From Apus apus (lineage: Eukaryota > Chordata > Aves > Apodiformes > Apodidae): a DNA stretch of 64,000 nt. A program made the position numbers and the translations under genes. The notes beneath the pieces are model-generated. The model was given only the letters and a program-made list of their open reading frames with translations, was not told where the DNA came from and ran no database searches. Positions 36,301-47,300 of the stretch are shown one piece after another (positions within the stretch are counted from its first letter, which is position 1; each line of letters starts with the position of its first letter). Location of the stretch: assembly GCF_020740795.1 (NCBI RefSeq), contig NC_067283.1, positions 45,869,659 through 45,933,658 of the forward strand, written 5' to 3'.

Positions 36301-36641
36301 ATCAACACCCTGGCTGCAGGTGGGCAGTTCTGCACATGTTATGATGTTTATACCTGCTATAAATGTGAGATGACCCTAAACCTTTTCTCTTCTTGCAGGG
36401 TATTGAGCGTCTTAAAAATCAGAGGCCCACCTGGGAGAAGATCAGTGGCTGGGAAGGAATGAAGCTGGCATTTGGTGGTGCTTTCTCCTTGGGTTGGTTC
36501 AATCCCTTTTCAGACCTGAACTGCAAGAGCCCAGAGCTGGCTGAAGCGGCAGCAGCAGCTCCTGCATCTGCAATAATGACTCAAGAAGAAATCGAGCAGT
36601 TTCTTGCTCGAGATGTTGCCATCCAAGTGTTGCATGAATAA
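17285..36641 (+). CDS. ZDHHC3: ZDHHC3, 327-residue form using the distal last exon
   Basis: Same first five coding exons as the 299-residue form, then exon 36399-36641 in place of 30169-30327. The swap is in phase 0 after T247, so the joined product has 327 residues, matching the longer human isoform as I recall it. The alternative tail begins GIERLK, keeps the TTxE-type motif and contains NPF, then runs through an alanine-rich segment to an acidic end (TQEEIEQF to VLHE). It resembles the ZDHHC7 tail more than the proximal exon does. Use of each form would follow from choice between polyadenylation after exon 30169-30327 and splicing past it; no expression data are available here. Confidence 0.85.
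17591..20189 (+). other. ZDHHC3: ZDHHC3 intron
   Basis: AT-rich intron with a strong polypyrimidine tract before the acceptor (about 20140-20187). No repeat element or gene recognised. Confidence 0.75.
20190..20314 (+). CDS. ZDHHC3: ZDHHC3 coding exon 2
   Basis: The acceptor is CTGCAG|GGTGCT and the donor TGCAG|GTAAAG. It encodes residues 103-143 and two bases of S144: [12 protein letters not shown], then the first zinc-binding part [16 protein letters not shown]. Confidence 0.95.
20315..23642 (+). other. ZDHHC3: ZDHHC3 intron with one CR1 fragment
   Basis: Intron between the two zinc-binding-domain exons. It holds an antisense CR1 3' end near 20718; otherwise nothing recognised. Confidence 0.75.
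20718..20880 (-). mobile_element. CR1 LINE 3'-end fragment
   Basis: Antisense CR1 3' end: 'tcatagaacggtttgggttg' followed by the typical 'ggaccttaaagatcatctag' and a segment ending near 20850-20880. The right edge is approximate. Confidence 0.85.
23643..23739 (+). CDS. ZDHHC3: ZDHHC3 coding exon 3 (DHHC active site)
   Basis: The acceptor is CTTTCAG|TGTTTG and the donor TTTACA|GTAAGT. It encodes residues 144-176 and holds D154-H155-H156-C157 with the following [15 protein letters not shown]. Confidence 0.95.
23740..25571 (+). other. ZDHHC3: ZDHHC3 intron
   Basis: AT-rich intron with short A and T runs. No gene or CR1 copy recognised. Confidence 0.72.
25572..25653 (+). CDS. ZDHHC3: ZDHHC3 coding exon 4
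   Basis: The acceptor is TTTTCAG|ATGTAT and the donor ACA A|GTGAGT. It encodes residues 177-203 and one base of K204, covering most of the third membrane segment ([18 protein letters not shown]). Confidence 0.94.
25654..27369 (+). other. ZDHHC3: ZDHHC3 intron
   Basis: Contains an A-rich low-complexity stretch at about 26089-26130 with repeated AAAAC units; otherwise unique sequence. Confidence 0.72.
27370..27500 (+). CDS. ZDHHC3: ZDHHC3 coding exon 5
   Basis: The acceptor is TTCACAG|AATGCA and the donor ACG|GTGGGT. It encodes residues 204-247, the fourth membrane segment, and ends [13 protein letters not shown] in phase 0, immediately before the alternative last exons. Confidence 0.94.
27501..30168 (+). 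other. ZDHHC3: ZDHHC3 intron before the proximal last exon
   Basis: Contains a short (CA)n run at about 27889-27904 and T-rich stretches near 29740 and 29990. No gene recognised. Confidence 0.72.
30169..30327 (+). CDS. ZDHHC3: ZDHHC3 proximal alternative last exon (coding part)
   Basis: The acceptor is TTTTCAG|GGAATA and the stop TGA is at 30325-30327. It encodes the 52-residue tail [15 protein letters not shown] ... DPYQYVV. The 3' UTR runs on to a canonical AATAAA at 31805. Confidence 0.94.
   Translation, partial: GIEQLKKEERRWAKKTKWMNMKAVFGHPFSIAWLSPFATPDQGKADPYQYVV
31337..31372 (+). repeat. Perfect 16-bp inverted repeat with 4-base loop
   Basis: The left arm TACATGTGTATGTGTG (31337-31352) and right arm CACACATACACATGTA (31357-31372) are exact reverse complements around the loop CAAA. 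It lies in the predicted 3' UTR of the 299-residue ZDHHC3 transcript. The next outward pair (A/A) does not match, so the stem stops at 16. Confidence 0.9.
31805..31810 (+). terminator. ZDHHC3: Polyadenylation signal AATAAA, proximal ZDHHC3 last exon
   Basis: Canonical hexamer about 1.48 kb after the stop codon, followed within 30 bases by T/G-rich sequence (CTTGTTTGCTG). Confidence 0.7.
31918..32532 (+). mobile_element. CR1 LINE, older 5'-truncated copy
   Basis: Sense CR1 ORF2 3' part, from 'aagtccaacagcatcctggc' through 'agttctgggcccctcatgac' and 'gagaaggaggctgaggggag' to a degraded end near 'aaaggtcttttccaacc'. Several stops and frameshifts make it non-coding. It lies between the two alternative last exons of ZDHHC3. 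Confidence 0.88.
32533..36398 (+). other. ZDHHC3: Intron leading to the distal ZDHHC3 last exon
   Basis: Unique AT-rich sequence. An AATAAA occurs near 36044, but it precedes the distal exon and has no obvious role. No gene recognised. Confidence 0.65.
36399..36641 (+). CDS. ZDHHC3: ZDHHC3 distal alternative last exon (coding part)
   Basis: The acceptor is CTTGCAG|GGTATT and the stop TAA is at 36639-36641. It encodes an 80-residue tail starting [14 protein letters not shown]. It aligns with the proximal exon at GIE(Q/R)LK, W..MK..FG..FS..W..PF, indicating an old exon duplication. Confidence 0.87.
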   Translation, partial: GIERLKNQRPTWEKISGWEGMKLAFGGAFSLGWFNPFSDLNCKSPELAEAAAAAPASAIMTQEEIEQFLARDVAIQVLHE

Positions 36642-39600
36642 GCAAAGCATCCTCCAAGATGTCAATAGCATCTTTCAGGTTTTGGTGGGGTTTTTTTAAT
36701 AACTACTTGTGCTGGAGATTTAAGGAGCTGTTCTTTAACATACTTTTGGTGCATTAAAAAATTCAGGAGTATTATCTGGAAGACAGGTACAGCACTAGCA
36801 GAAGCAACACAAATCTCCAGAGAAAGCTTTATAAATTACAAGATTCATAAGCTCCTTTTTTGGACCTGTGGCAGGTGCTTTATCAAGCTTTTCTTACTTG
36901 GCCTTTAAGGAAAGTCTATGATTGTTTGATAGATTGGTCCCAGTTTTCTGAAATGTGCAGCCCTGAGGAGTCTGGTTAATCTTTTGTTCTTACAGCCTTT
37001 TGGAGGCCTAAGTGATAAACCCTGTGAAATAGCCAGATTAGCCCAGGTTTTCTTGAAAAACACATCCTTTTTAGCTCATCCCATGGATGCTGCCTCTGGA
37101 TTATGAAAGCTGCTGGTGCTCAGGTCTTAGCAGAGGTGGGATACTGGGCTACAGACACAGCAGCTGAGTGAGCTCACTCTGGGTGTAACTCCTTTGGGCT
37201 CTAAAATATCTCCATGGATATATTTTAACCCTCTGTGCTGGTGGGGCTGCTCAAGGCTGATGGTGCTTGGCTGAGCAGCATTGGGGTCAGCGAGCTGATT
37301 GTGGTGCCAGGCCAGCAGGAGTCTTCACCCATGGTCAGCACAGCCGAGAGCAGGCAAGTATTGGCCAGGCTGTTGAGACACTGGTGGGGGGAAGAAGCTT
37401 TCACCAAGGGACTGTGGTTCATTAGCACGTGTGGGGCAGGAGCTGCCTGGCCAAACTCCGCAGCCCAGAAAGCTGGCAGCTGGCCTAGGCTGGGCACCAG
37501 GCATGTTTCTACAGCCAAAGAACACAGGGAGGTGTGAACACTCTGCTGATGGAAGTACTGGCTCTTTCTCTTTGACTTGTCTAATTTAGGTGTCTCTTTT
37601 TAAAATTTTTATTCAGTAGCCAGAGTTAGTTGAGAATTAATGTTGCTTCTTAGTCTCACTGGGGCTTAACCTTGCCCTACTAGTGCTTGCCATTGTGCAG
37701 GGCTTCCTAATGCTAGTTTTGCAGCCAGCTCCTGGTGAGCATCGGTGAGTGCACAGGAGGAATGTGCACGGCTCAAGGCAGGTGTCACTGCAGGTGGCAG
37801 TAGCTGCAGCAAAGTCCTGCAGAGGTGACACTAGCCCTGCTGCATTCAAACACACTACAAGCACTTGGCATGCTCCAGATGTCAGGTAGTGTAGTTTTAA
37901 TGTAGAGGTCTTTTTAGTTGTTGTCTTCTCCTTATCTCCCTTAGGTTAACTGTCAGTACGTTTTGCAGGATATTAGAGACGTGCTCCTGGTTTTTCCCCA
38001 CAGGACATGTTTGACTTCATCTTCCCCCTCTGTAACATGGACCAAAGATAATTGTTTCCTCTCAAAAGTAAGAGAAAGGAGTTTGGGGGATGAAAACATA
38101 GTATTGTGAAAGACCTAGATGAAGTTTCTTATTATTTATAGAAGCAATACAAAATGGAATTTGTGCAAGATTTTAAATTTTTTTGCTCCCCAAAAAACTA
38201 TCTTAGTATTTATTACTGGGGTGACATTCGGGGCTAGTGTGGAGCAATGAGATTCTCTCCTGGACTTGTCCTCTGCCACAGCAGTCCTTTTTTCTGGCAA
38301 AAGGTCTGGGAACAAATCAAGTGCCATGACTGTTAGGAACACAGCTTGGCTAAAATCCAGGGGGTATTCCCAAACAGTCATCCCATCACCTGTTCCCTTT
38401 AGATGTCTTTTGTTTTTCAATGGAAAATAGTTTTAGAAAAAATTATTGGAACCTGTGTATTTATAAAAAATGCCTTTTGGTAAAGGGAAACACCCTGGTT
38501 TTGAGGGGAATCAAGGTGTCATTACATGTCATTTAGATGTGAGGTCTCGAATGTCATTGCTCTGTGCAGCAGTGTGAGAGCAAGGGAAGAAGCTCTCCTG
38601 CTTTTGTACCAGCCTGCATTCCTCTCCATCAGCGTTCCACGGGAAAGGGGAACATACAGGGACATATGCAGATCTATAAGGGATTTCCTGTAGGGGTGTT
38701 GAAGGAGGTAAAGAGGGCCCTTTTTAGCTCACGTTTTCTAATTTTGGCTTGCTGCTTGTCCTTATCCAGTTAATGTCCCTGCTTCCAGTGCGACGTCTGC
38801 AGAGTGGGAATGGTGCTATGGGGTCCTGAGAGGAGAAACTAGGTGGTGGTTGAAAATCACCTTGAGGCAAGTGCACATGACGATGCTTCTTGGGACATGG
38901 ACCCCACTTCTGTGGCTTTGGTTAGGCACTGATGGAGGCAACATATTTCCTTCTTCACTCTCAAACCTGGTTCACTTCATCATGAGGAGAGAGGCCCATG
39001 ATGTTTCCCACTGCTTGCATTGTTCCTCAGGTGCTGAAATTTCTAGGCCCTTTTGTTAATAACTGAAATGGAAAAGCAGTGTGAAGTGGGGTGAGAGTCA
39101 GAACAGCATCTCCCCTCCTCCCTCAGTGCAGTTATGGGAGTGAGAGAATGTTCCTGTGCCCTATGCAGAGATGTGGGCAGCCAGCCCAGCCCCGGTTCTG
39201 GTGCCCTACAGAACTGGTGGGGTGACTTCCTACGTCCAGTGAACTGGTTCTCTTGGAGTGTCTTGGCTGTCAATCTTGTCCCCCTTGGCTGTCAATCTCA
39301 TCCTCCTCTTCCTCCCTCTTGAAGCTCCAGTGTTTCTCGGTGTATCTCCTTCCTGTCTTGCTATAAATGTGGCAACATTTTCTTGTCAGAAATTGCAAAA
39401 GTCTTCACAAGCTGGAAAAATCTGTTTTATCCACAGCTCTGGTATAAATCTCCTTCTTTGATGACTACCTGGTAGCTTGAGACCAAATGTGATTTTCATG
39501 AAGTTGAAACCAAATCCACTGTTTTCCTTCCGTTCCCTCCATGCACTCTTTGCCCCTTGCTAAATCGTGCCTTCATCATTCAGGCTGTGCTGCTGTGGTC

Positions 39601-41034
39601 CTGGTTGGCTTGCTGGGCCATAGGGAAGCACTCCTCCAGAGCACCCAATGTGCTGCAATCCACTGGAGATCCCATGGCTGCTCCAGTGTGAGGTGTTAAT
39701 ACATGATGGTAAAGGTCATGGCAGACGTAACAAGTGTTCTTGTACTTATTATCTGGTGTCTTCTACAGCAGGTTTTCTATGCAAGTAAATAATTTACATC
39801 TCTTGAAAAGAAATATATTTTGCTGTTTGTAACTACTTTTTATGCCTCTGGTCACTACTGTACTTATTAAAGAGCTAATACTTCATCTGCCAAAGACTGC
39901 CTGTTCCTCCCTTCCCTGTGGTCACCTGTGCCTGCCCTACCTGGGGAGAGGGGTCCCTGCTGCTGGCCCTGCCACCACCACAGGTGGCCTTGTGGGGACC
40001 CAGCGCTGCTGCAGGGCACCGGGACACTGGGGGCAGAGGGCTGGAAGGGGTGGGGGGAGTCTGACTGTCTTCTGTGGCCCTGCCACCGCCTGGGCATTCC
40101 TCCAGGGGTCCCCTAAATGTTTGAAATGCAAGGGAGTAGTCAAAATATTTTTTTTTTCTCCTTCTTTTCCTTCTCTCCTTTTTCCTCCTCCCTTTTTTGC
40201 TCCTCATTCTTTATAGGCTGGCACATAATCAGGTGTATTTGCCATTTCTTTTTTTCTCCTCTGCAGCCCTAATGCTTGAACATTTGCCTTTCAAAGAAAC
40301 AAATAAATAAACCCCTACAGTTGAGCCTGGGTGGCTCAATTTCCTCTTTCTTTGTGGGAATGCTGGGAACCCTGACTGCTGCTGGCCTTTTTGTGGCAGC
40401 GCTGTGGAGGAGAGCCATCCCTTGCTCAAGAGGTGCCGGGGTGTGCAGCTCTGCAGTGGGGCCAGGTGGGCTCCAGCTGTGCACAGCTGTTGTTTTCCTC
40501 AGTGTGACTATGGCTGGAAGAGCTTCAGAGGTACATCACCATTAAGGTCCAACATGTAATTCAGGGTGGAAGGGGAAGGACAGAGGTTACGTATTTCTGA
40601 TGAGGCATTAGTAATGGTGCTGGAGATGGTACTTCTTCCAAAAATGCATTAAAACCTCCACAAGAAATTGGATCAGGAGGAAAGGAAGATGTATGAAAAA
40701 TGGTCTTTGGGGAGACAGTGCCAGGTGTGCTCTTGTTGTCTAAGGACAATAAAAGGTGTACGCCAGTACATTCCCCAGCTGGCTAGCCAGGAGAGAGAGG
40801 GAATCACCCAGGAGAGGTTTGTTTGAAACATTTCCTGAGCTGCGCAGCAACCTGTGGTGTGGTCAAGTCCCTGGGTGGCCTCCCATGGAGGACCACCGTC
40901 CAGATAGCCAAGCAGCTGGAAAACACACCCTGAGCTCACACCCACTCCCAGCTGAAGCTGGCACCTTGGTGAGCTCCAGTCCCCACCAGCCCCCACCCCA
41001 TGGACTCATAGCCTGGCAATACCATAAAACCCAA
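36642..41034 (+). other. 3' flank of ZDHHC3 distal exon and spacer to TGM4
   Basis: No coding exon recognised. Possible polyadenylation signals for the 327-residue form include ATTAAA at 36753 and AATAAATAAA at 40302-40311, with another AATAAA at 40748. Which is used cannot be told. A 21-base direct duplication around 'cttggctgtcaatct' lies near 39263-39300. Confidence 0.55.
40302..40311 (+). terminator. ZDHHC3: Candidate distal polyadenylation signal (overlapping AATAAA pair)
   Basis: AATAAATAAA, about 3.66 kb after the distal stop codon. It is plausible for a long 3' UTR, but nearer weak signals also exist. Confidence 0.25.
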
Positions 41035-41057
41035 TCACGCAGTTGATTTTAACAACC

Positions 41058-41063
41058 TTTATT
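41058..41063 (-). terminator. TGM4: TGM4 polyadenylation signal
   Basis: AATAAA on the minus strand, about 190 bases after the stop codon, giving a short 3' UTR. Transcripts of ZDHHC3 run toward it from the other side. Confidence 0.7.
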
Positions 41064-41250
41064 GAATCACGTTTAACTGCAATCAAAGCAACTGTATTCT
41101 TTAAGTAATTTTAATTCCCTTAGCTTAATGAGATTTTTGGATTTCAGTTTGGGAGTACTATCTAGCAACCAAGGAAGAAAGAATTGCCTAAGATGCACAG
41201 CAGTGCTGTATGCTTAGCAAGGCCATTTACACCCCGCTGAGGCGCTGATC

Positions 41251-41392
41251 CTACGGGGTGATGGTGATGGTCTTCTCTGCAGAGATTCCTTTGATCTGGG
41301 CTGCAGTCAGCTTGGCTACTATTTTCTTCTCTCCTAGTCTCGTTGGAGTGCATATTATTTGAGACTTAATGATCCTACCAGGCTCTATATCC
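41251..41392 (-). CDS. TGM4: TGM4 exon 14 (last), coding part
   Basis: Residues 663-709: [20 protein letters not shown] to KTITITP, then TAG at 41253-41251. The acceptor is CCTCAG|GGATAT. It matches the C-terminal barrel of TGM4. Confidence 0.93.
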
Positions 41393-44300
41393 CTGAGGAG
41401 AAAGAAAGAACAAATAGTCCCATGAGCATGAGTTAGGTTCTTAATAGCTGCTTTTCAATCAGTTTGCTTAAAGAAATACCTGCCATGTGTGTTTAGGGTG
41501 GGTGATGCCCTTTTCCTGTAGCCAACATGCAGCAAGCAGGGCTTGGCATGGTGGTGCTGGCTGGTGGTCCCTGTGACACTGAGGAACTTCCCCAGACTTT
41601 CCTGTACTGCTGAAACACTAAATTCAGCTCTGAAAGAAGCAGCTGCTTTTACACTGGCTAGGAAGCACCTGGCATCACAGCAGGAGTGTGGGTAGAGCCC
41701 CTATCATGCCTGAACGCCTTGAGCATGTCAAGCTCTGTGTGGGTCTTTCTGCTGTGTGGGCTGCACCAAAATGAGGCATGGTTTTGAACATTGCTTGCAA
41801 AGGGCCCTGTTACTCCAAGTCTACTAACCACTTCTTCAAAGGAAATTAAAGAAAAAATAAAATAAAATAAAAAAAGGAAACAAAGCAGAATTCTGCCATG
41901 CTCCTTTGGGCTCATCTCATCTCATCTCTGGGCTCATCTCCTTACCCCTCATCAAATGTTGACATCTTAAATAAGCCCAAGCCCTCCACCATCAGCTTGC
42001 AGTTGTCCAAGCGCACGTTCAGCTTGTTCTTGAAGATGAAGGCACAGGTGAACTCCTCATTCAGTCTGGCTGTTTCTGGCATCTGGCAGAGGAGGAAGGA
42101 GAGAAACAAACCCAAAAGCTGTCAATCAGAGAGGTAATAAAGATGCTGGAACTGCTGCCAGTTTGCTCCTCACCACAAGTGCTGTGGGAAACAGGCCCCC
42201 CCAACCCTTTCCACCCTCCCGTGGCACCATGTGTCCTTCCCCACCAGCTGTTTTCCCAGATTTTCTCTGGTTTCTCAACACATTTTTCCTTCAGGAGGTA
42301 GAGTTGTAGGGTTGGAGATGGGCAATGTACAAACTGACATCTTCCATCCAGCAGCCCCTGCCTGCCTTTGTTAGATGGGGCAATAAAATCATGGCTGCTT
42401 TCAACCTCCAAATAAAGCCAAATAAAATGCCAAGGATGGAGTATCCCAAGAGGCAGGTTTTGGGAGATCCTCCCAAGAATGCTAACACCACCATGGTGGT
42501 CCAGCGAGCAGGGCTTTAACCCTTGTCCCAGAGGACCTGGGATGGTGGCTGCCTCACCTGGATGACGATGGGGGGGTACTCAAAGCGCATCGCTGTATCC
42601 TTGGTGAGTTTGTCATCTGTCCCCTCGACCTCAGCAATAGCAATAACGTGGATGAGCACTTCATCTTCCACCATGGCCAGAGTGTTCATGTACACATCGG
42701 CTGGGATTCTCAGGGGGATCTGTGTCTCTGGGGGAGAGAAAACACAGCTCGGTGCTTCATCACATGCCCACGAACTGGACGGCAAGTTTGGCTGTGGGGC
42801 CTGGTGCCCCTGGGTGCATATTTGCCAAGATCATCCTACGTTTGGCCAGACCTGGGGGGCCCGAGGGGGAAGCCCCAGCTTGGCAAGTGGGACCTGGCAT
42901 ACACAGCCTGTGGGAAGGGTGGCTGCCCCCACACCACCTCCCCGCCAGTTCGAGTGCTGGGTCAGGCTCACATCCAGCATCTTGGCAGCCCTTGTCCATG
43001 GCTGCTCCAGCACTCAGGAGGAGGCAGAGGAGTGTGAGGTTGGGTACATTTAAGCCTGTGTCCCTCAGGGTTTCTCTTAGGTACTACTTGCTATAAAATT
43101 AGCTGCTTTCCTTTCACTTCAGATTTTATCTTTAATTGCCTGGACAAACTTCCAGTGGCTTGGAAAAGCCCCAGAGTCAGCAGCGCTGGAGCTGGAATGT
43201 TGTTTTAGCCGTAAGGCTTCCTGGCTTCTGGGAATAAAAAAAAAAAAAAAAGCCTGTCCTAATTTCTAAGTGTATGTAGCTACCCTTATGTCCTACCCTG
43301 CTGCATTTTGACAGCCACAGTATGAGTGAGAAGACATAGCAATCACTAGCAGCAAAGAATTTTTTGCAAGAGTGAATATACATTTGGAATGAGCAAGTGC
43401 TGTTAATTATTCATCACTCGTTAGTCTCTTGTTTAGCAAATTTCAGCTCCATTGCTGAGGATCAGAAATGCAACCCAATTTGCTCAAAGATATGCAATGA
43501 GCAGCAAACAGCTCTTGGGATCATCCAGGCAGGCAGCTGTGAGGTTGAAATTTGCTTGGGTGAAGAATTCAGAAAATAATGCTCACCAGCATCACCACCA
43601 GCTGATCAACATTAGAGTGGCAAGCACAAGAATAAAAGAAAGGCAGATACACCCAGTTATCTAAATCCTGTGAGGGATCTGACCTGTATGGACACACGTG
43701 AAACCTGTGGTGGCATCATGGATGCTTACACAGTGAGGCCAGTAGGGAGATGCTCCAGTACATCTCACTCACACAGTCAAAACATCTGTCTGCCCACACT
43801 GATGTATTTCTAACCATCTCGCTGAAACTACAGCAAGGACAGGACCTTGATGTTCTGGTCCCTGCTATGGTGGGATCCTGATCCATGGCTAAGGCTCCCA
43901 AATGCAGTAACAAGAGAGGCAGGCACCTCCTACTCTTTGTGATGTACAGAGCCATGGAGCTGTTACAAATGGGCTCAAGTGAAACCCCAGACTGCCCACA
44001 GAAGACAGCAAGCTTTCTGTGCTTACCAGATTTTCCTTCAAGGATGACGGCCTCCTTGACATAGCCGAGGTTGGCCACAACATTCCCAGTGTAGGACTGT
44101 AGCTGGCAGGAGCCAGTAAGATTGATGGTCCAGCTTCCAGGAGCAGAGATCTTCACTGTGATGGCCAGTTCAAGGGGATTGCCAGGATACAAAGCTTCTG
44201 TATTGGATATCTCAAGCTGGAGCCCTGTCTTGGAGACTGTCTCATGCAGGACCTCAGGCCTGGAAAGCATGTCATCATCCATAGGCACAGCCGAAGCGAA

Positions 44301-47300
44301 GCGTCCCCGGGGTACAAATATTGAAGGGCGTAGGAAGGAGCAAGCTTTCTCCATAGCCTTCCTTTCCTCTTCAGAGCCTGGATGAAAAACAATATGGGTG
44401 ATACCTGTACCTCAGTCTCCTCACCCAGAGCCACCTTCCCTTTATTTATGCTTCTGCTGCTGTGCAGAGAGGATGCCAGGGCACTGATCACATCCAGCCT
44501 CGGCTCAGGAGACCCTCTTGGTTCATGATACCACTGGAACTAAAGGTAACATTTTAGATTGGAAGAATTTCCTGAAGGAGACACTCTTAGAGGATGGATG
44601 CTCTTAATTTTTTCAATCTAAGATCTTCCTGTTCCTCACAGGGAAGGGTTTAGCAGTCTAGCACAACATGGCTGGACCTGATGCAGGGAGAAGCATGGGA
44701 AGGTAATGTGAGGGTCTTTTTGTTTCCTATATGGTCTGGGGAATGGGAAGACAGAAAGAAATAAGAAGAAATGAAGAAACAGTGAGTCAAACCACTAGGC
44801 TGGTCACTAAACCCATTTCTTTCACTGCTGGCATGCTTGCTTGCACCTGGCCCTAAAGAGCAGCCTGCAGATGTCACCACAGGCATGAAGATACCCAGGA
44901 GCAGTGCTGCTTCCCCCAGGTCCCCGGGCTTTACACAAGGTTTGCCACTTCAGCTCTACCTCTGAGGTTTTCTCCTGGAGAAAACTTGCATTGTGGGGTG
45001 TCCTACAGAACCAAGGGTCCCCTCTTTGGCACTACTTTAGAGAATGGGGGCAGTCACCTTCAGGGAACTTGTACTCAAGGGTGATGTCCTCTCGCTTGTC
45101 CTCCCCCACAGCTTTTGTGCTTATGTTCACGCCGATGCCTTGGGTCTCTGTGCCAATCCTGGTGTATTTCTCCTTGCCATTCACCTTCCTGACGATCCAG
45201 TAGACTCTGTCAGCATTCACTTCCGCATACACAAACTTGCTGTCATAGGGCAAATACACATCCCCATCTTTGACAGCCTTCAGTGGGCATGGACCACACT
45301 GGAAAATACCTAGAAAGCACATTCAACACCATTTATTTCCAAATAGAGGCAGAGCTTCCAATTTTTATTCCAACCTTAGACCCATCCAAGCAGGAATCTG
45401 TGGTCATGAGAGTTGACCCCTTGTAGTAAATATTCCTCCTACTCAGGGATGAAATGCAAAAGGCCCCATTTATCTTATAGCTGTTTGGGCTTTTTTTGTA
45501 GGTAACCAAGGTCTGGTAAGGGCTTTTAAGTGTTTCCCCTCAGTTAAATCACTTTAAAGTTTGGAAGTCATGGCTCGATAAAGGATTCAACCAAGTCCAA
45601 CCAACCTGTGTTTGATCTCCTGGCAATACACCACTGTCTGCACAGCCTTGAGGATTAATGTTTTCTTTCATGCCCCCAAATTCCCTGCATTTGTGCAAGG
45701 AGGGTAGCCACCAATTTTGGCAGTCAGTTCTTTCATTTACCAATTAGAGGACTCGTGACTTCCCCAGGAGAGCTCTACAGAAAGTATGTGGAAAAGCTGG
45801 GAAAAGCTGTGGCGCCTCTTAATACGGGCTGCTTTGAGTCCTGAACTTCACCAAAGAAATCAGAGGATGGTGGAAAGAGAAATTAGCTCCAATTTCCAGC
45901 TGTCCACTCCAACCTCTGCAATGACATTCATATTCCCACTGTGTCCTGCAAGGTTGGTTTTCTGCCTGCTGAGAAATGCTGTTCCTCCTGTCCAGGCTGA
46001 GATGGCAGGAGTGAGACCTCCAGCTGCAAGATGCTATTGCCCAAGTGCATGAAGATGCACATGGAGAGTATGTTTTGCTGACTGGGAACCATGGTTTTCA
46101 TATTAAATGTTCCTGCCTCCCTTAGGTGTTCCAGAAGAGCCTCTATAGGCAGGTCCTACCTTGACTTTGCTCCTGGGGGGTTGCATCAATTGCCTGCCAG
46201 CCATCAAACCCTGTCGGCAGGTCTGTCCGCTTCATCCAGACATCATTCCACACATGGAAGTTCCTGCATGCATTTGGGTTTGAAAGAAAAAGAGTGAGCT
46301 GTTAGAGCCAGAAGAGTCAAGATCTCCTCTCTTAATCTTCAGTTAAGGGCAGGGTTAATGAGAACTTGTGTATAATCCCAGACTTCCTCTCTTTTCCGTG
46401 CAGCAGACCTGAAGCAGCAGGGAAATTCTCTAAGAAAAGGCTGCTGGGGCAAAGAAATGCAGTGCTGTGGGGTGGCATGAGGGATAGGAAGCATTAGTCC
46501 CCTTTGGCAGTACCAGATGGAGTCGAGGGACCTCGTGTTCAGTTTTTCTCCACGTTCATTCAGGTAAACATCAACTCTCAGGTTCTCGTCCGTATCGTGT
46601 GCTGAGTTGAAGTTACTCACACAGCGGGATGGGATCCCCAGGCAGCGCATCACTGTGGCACAGACAGACAAAACACAGGGTCACAAAATCACTGAGGTTG
46701 GTAGGTGCCTCTGGTCATTGTCTCGTCCGACCCCTCTGCCCACCCAGGTTCCTCTAGGGCAGGCACTCAAGACCATGTCCCAACAGCTTTTGAATATCTC
46801 CAAGGATGGAGACACCACAACCACCCTGGGCAACCTGTGCCAGTGCTCAGTCACCCTCACAGTAAAAAAAACCTCTTTTCCTCTGCTCAGACAGAACTTC
46901 CTGTGTTTCAGGTTGTGCCCATCACCTCTGGTCCTGTCACTGGGCATCACTGAGAAGACCCTGGCTTTACTTGCCCCACTTCCTCCTGTTGTATATTTAT
47001 ACACACAGATAAGACCCCTGAATTTTCTCTTCTCCAGGCTGAGCAGTCCCAGCTCCAGCAGCCTCTCCTTACATCAAGGATCCTGCCACCTCTGGTGCTC
47101 AGAAGCACAGTAATCTGTCTCACGAGCACAGTAATTAGGATACTAGAGAAGGGACACAGTTCACTCTTTACCTGTAGTGAGGACTCCTGCAAAGACCCAA
47201 CATTGGCCATAACGGACTGGCTGCTTGGTTTTGTAATACTTCTGCAAAATTGTGACACTCCCAATCCAATCCATAGGGGAGGTTCCACTGATGTAGTTCC

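Noticed and set aside
36393-36641. Distal ZDHHC3 exon as a separate small gene
   Set aside because: There is no ATG at its start, it begins right after a splice acceptor, and it joins exon 27370-27500 in phase with the expected family tail. It is an alternative last exon.
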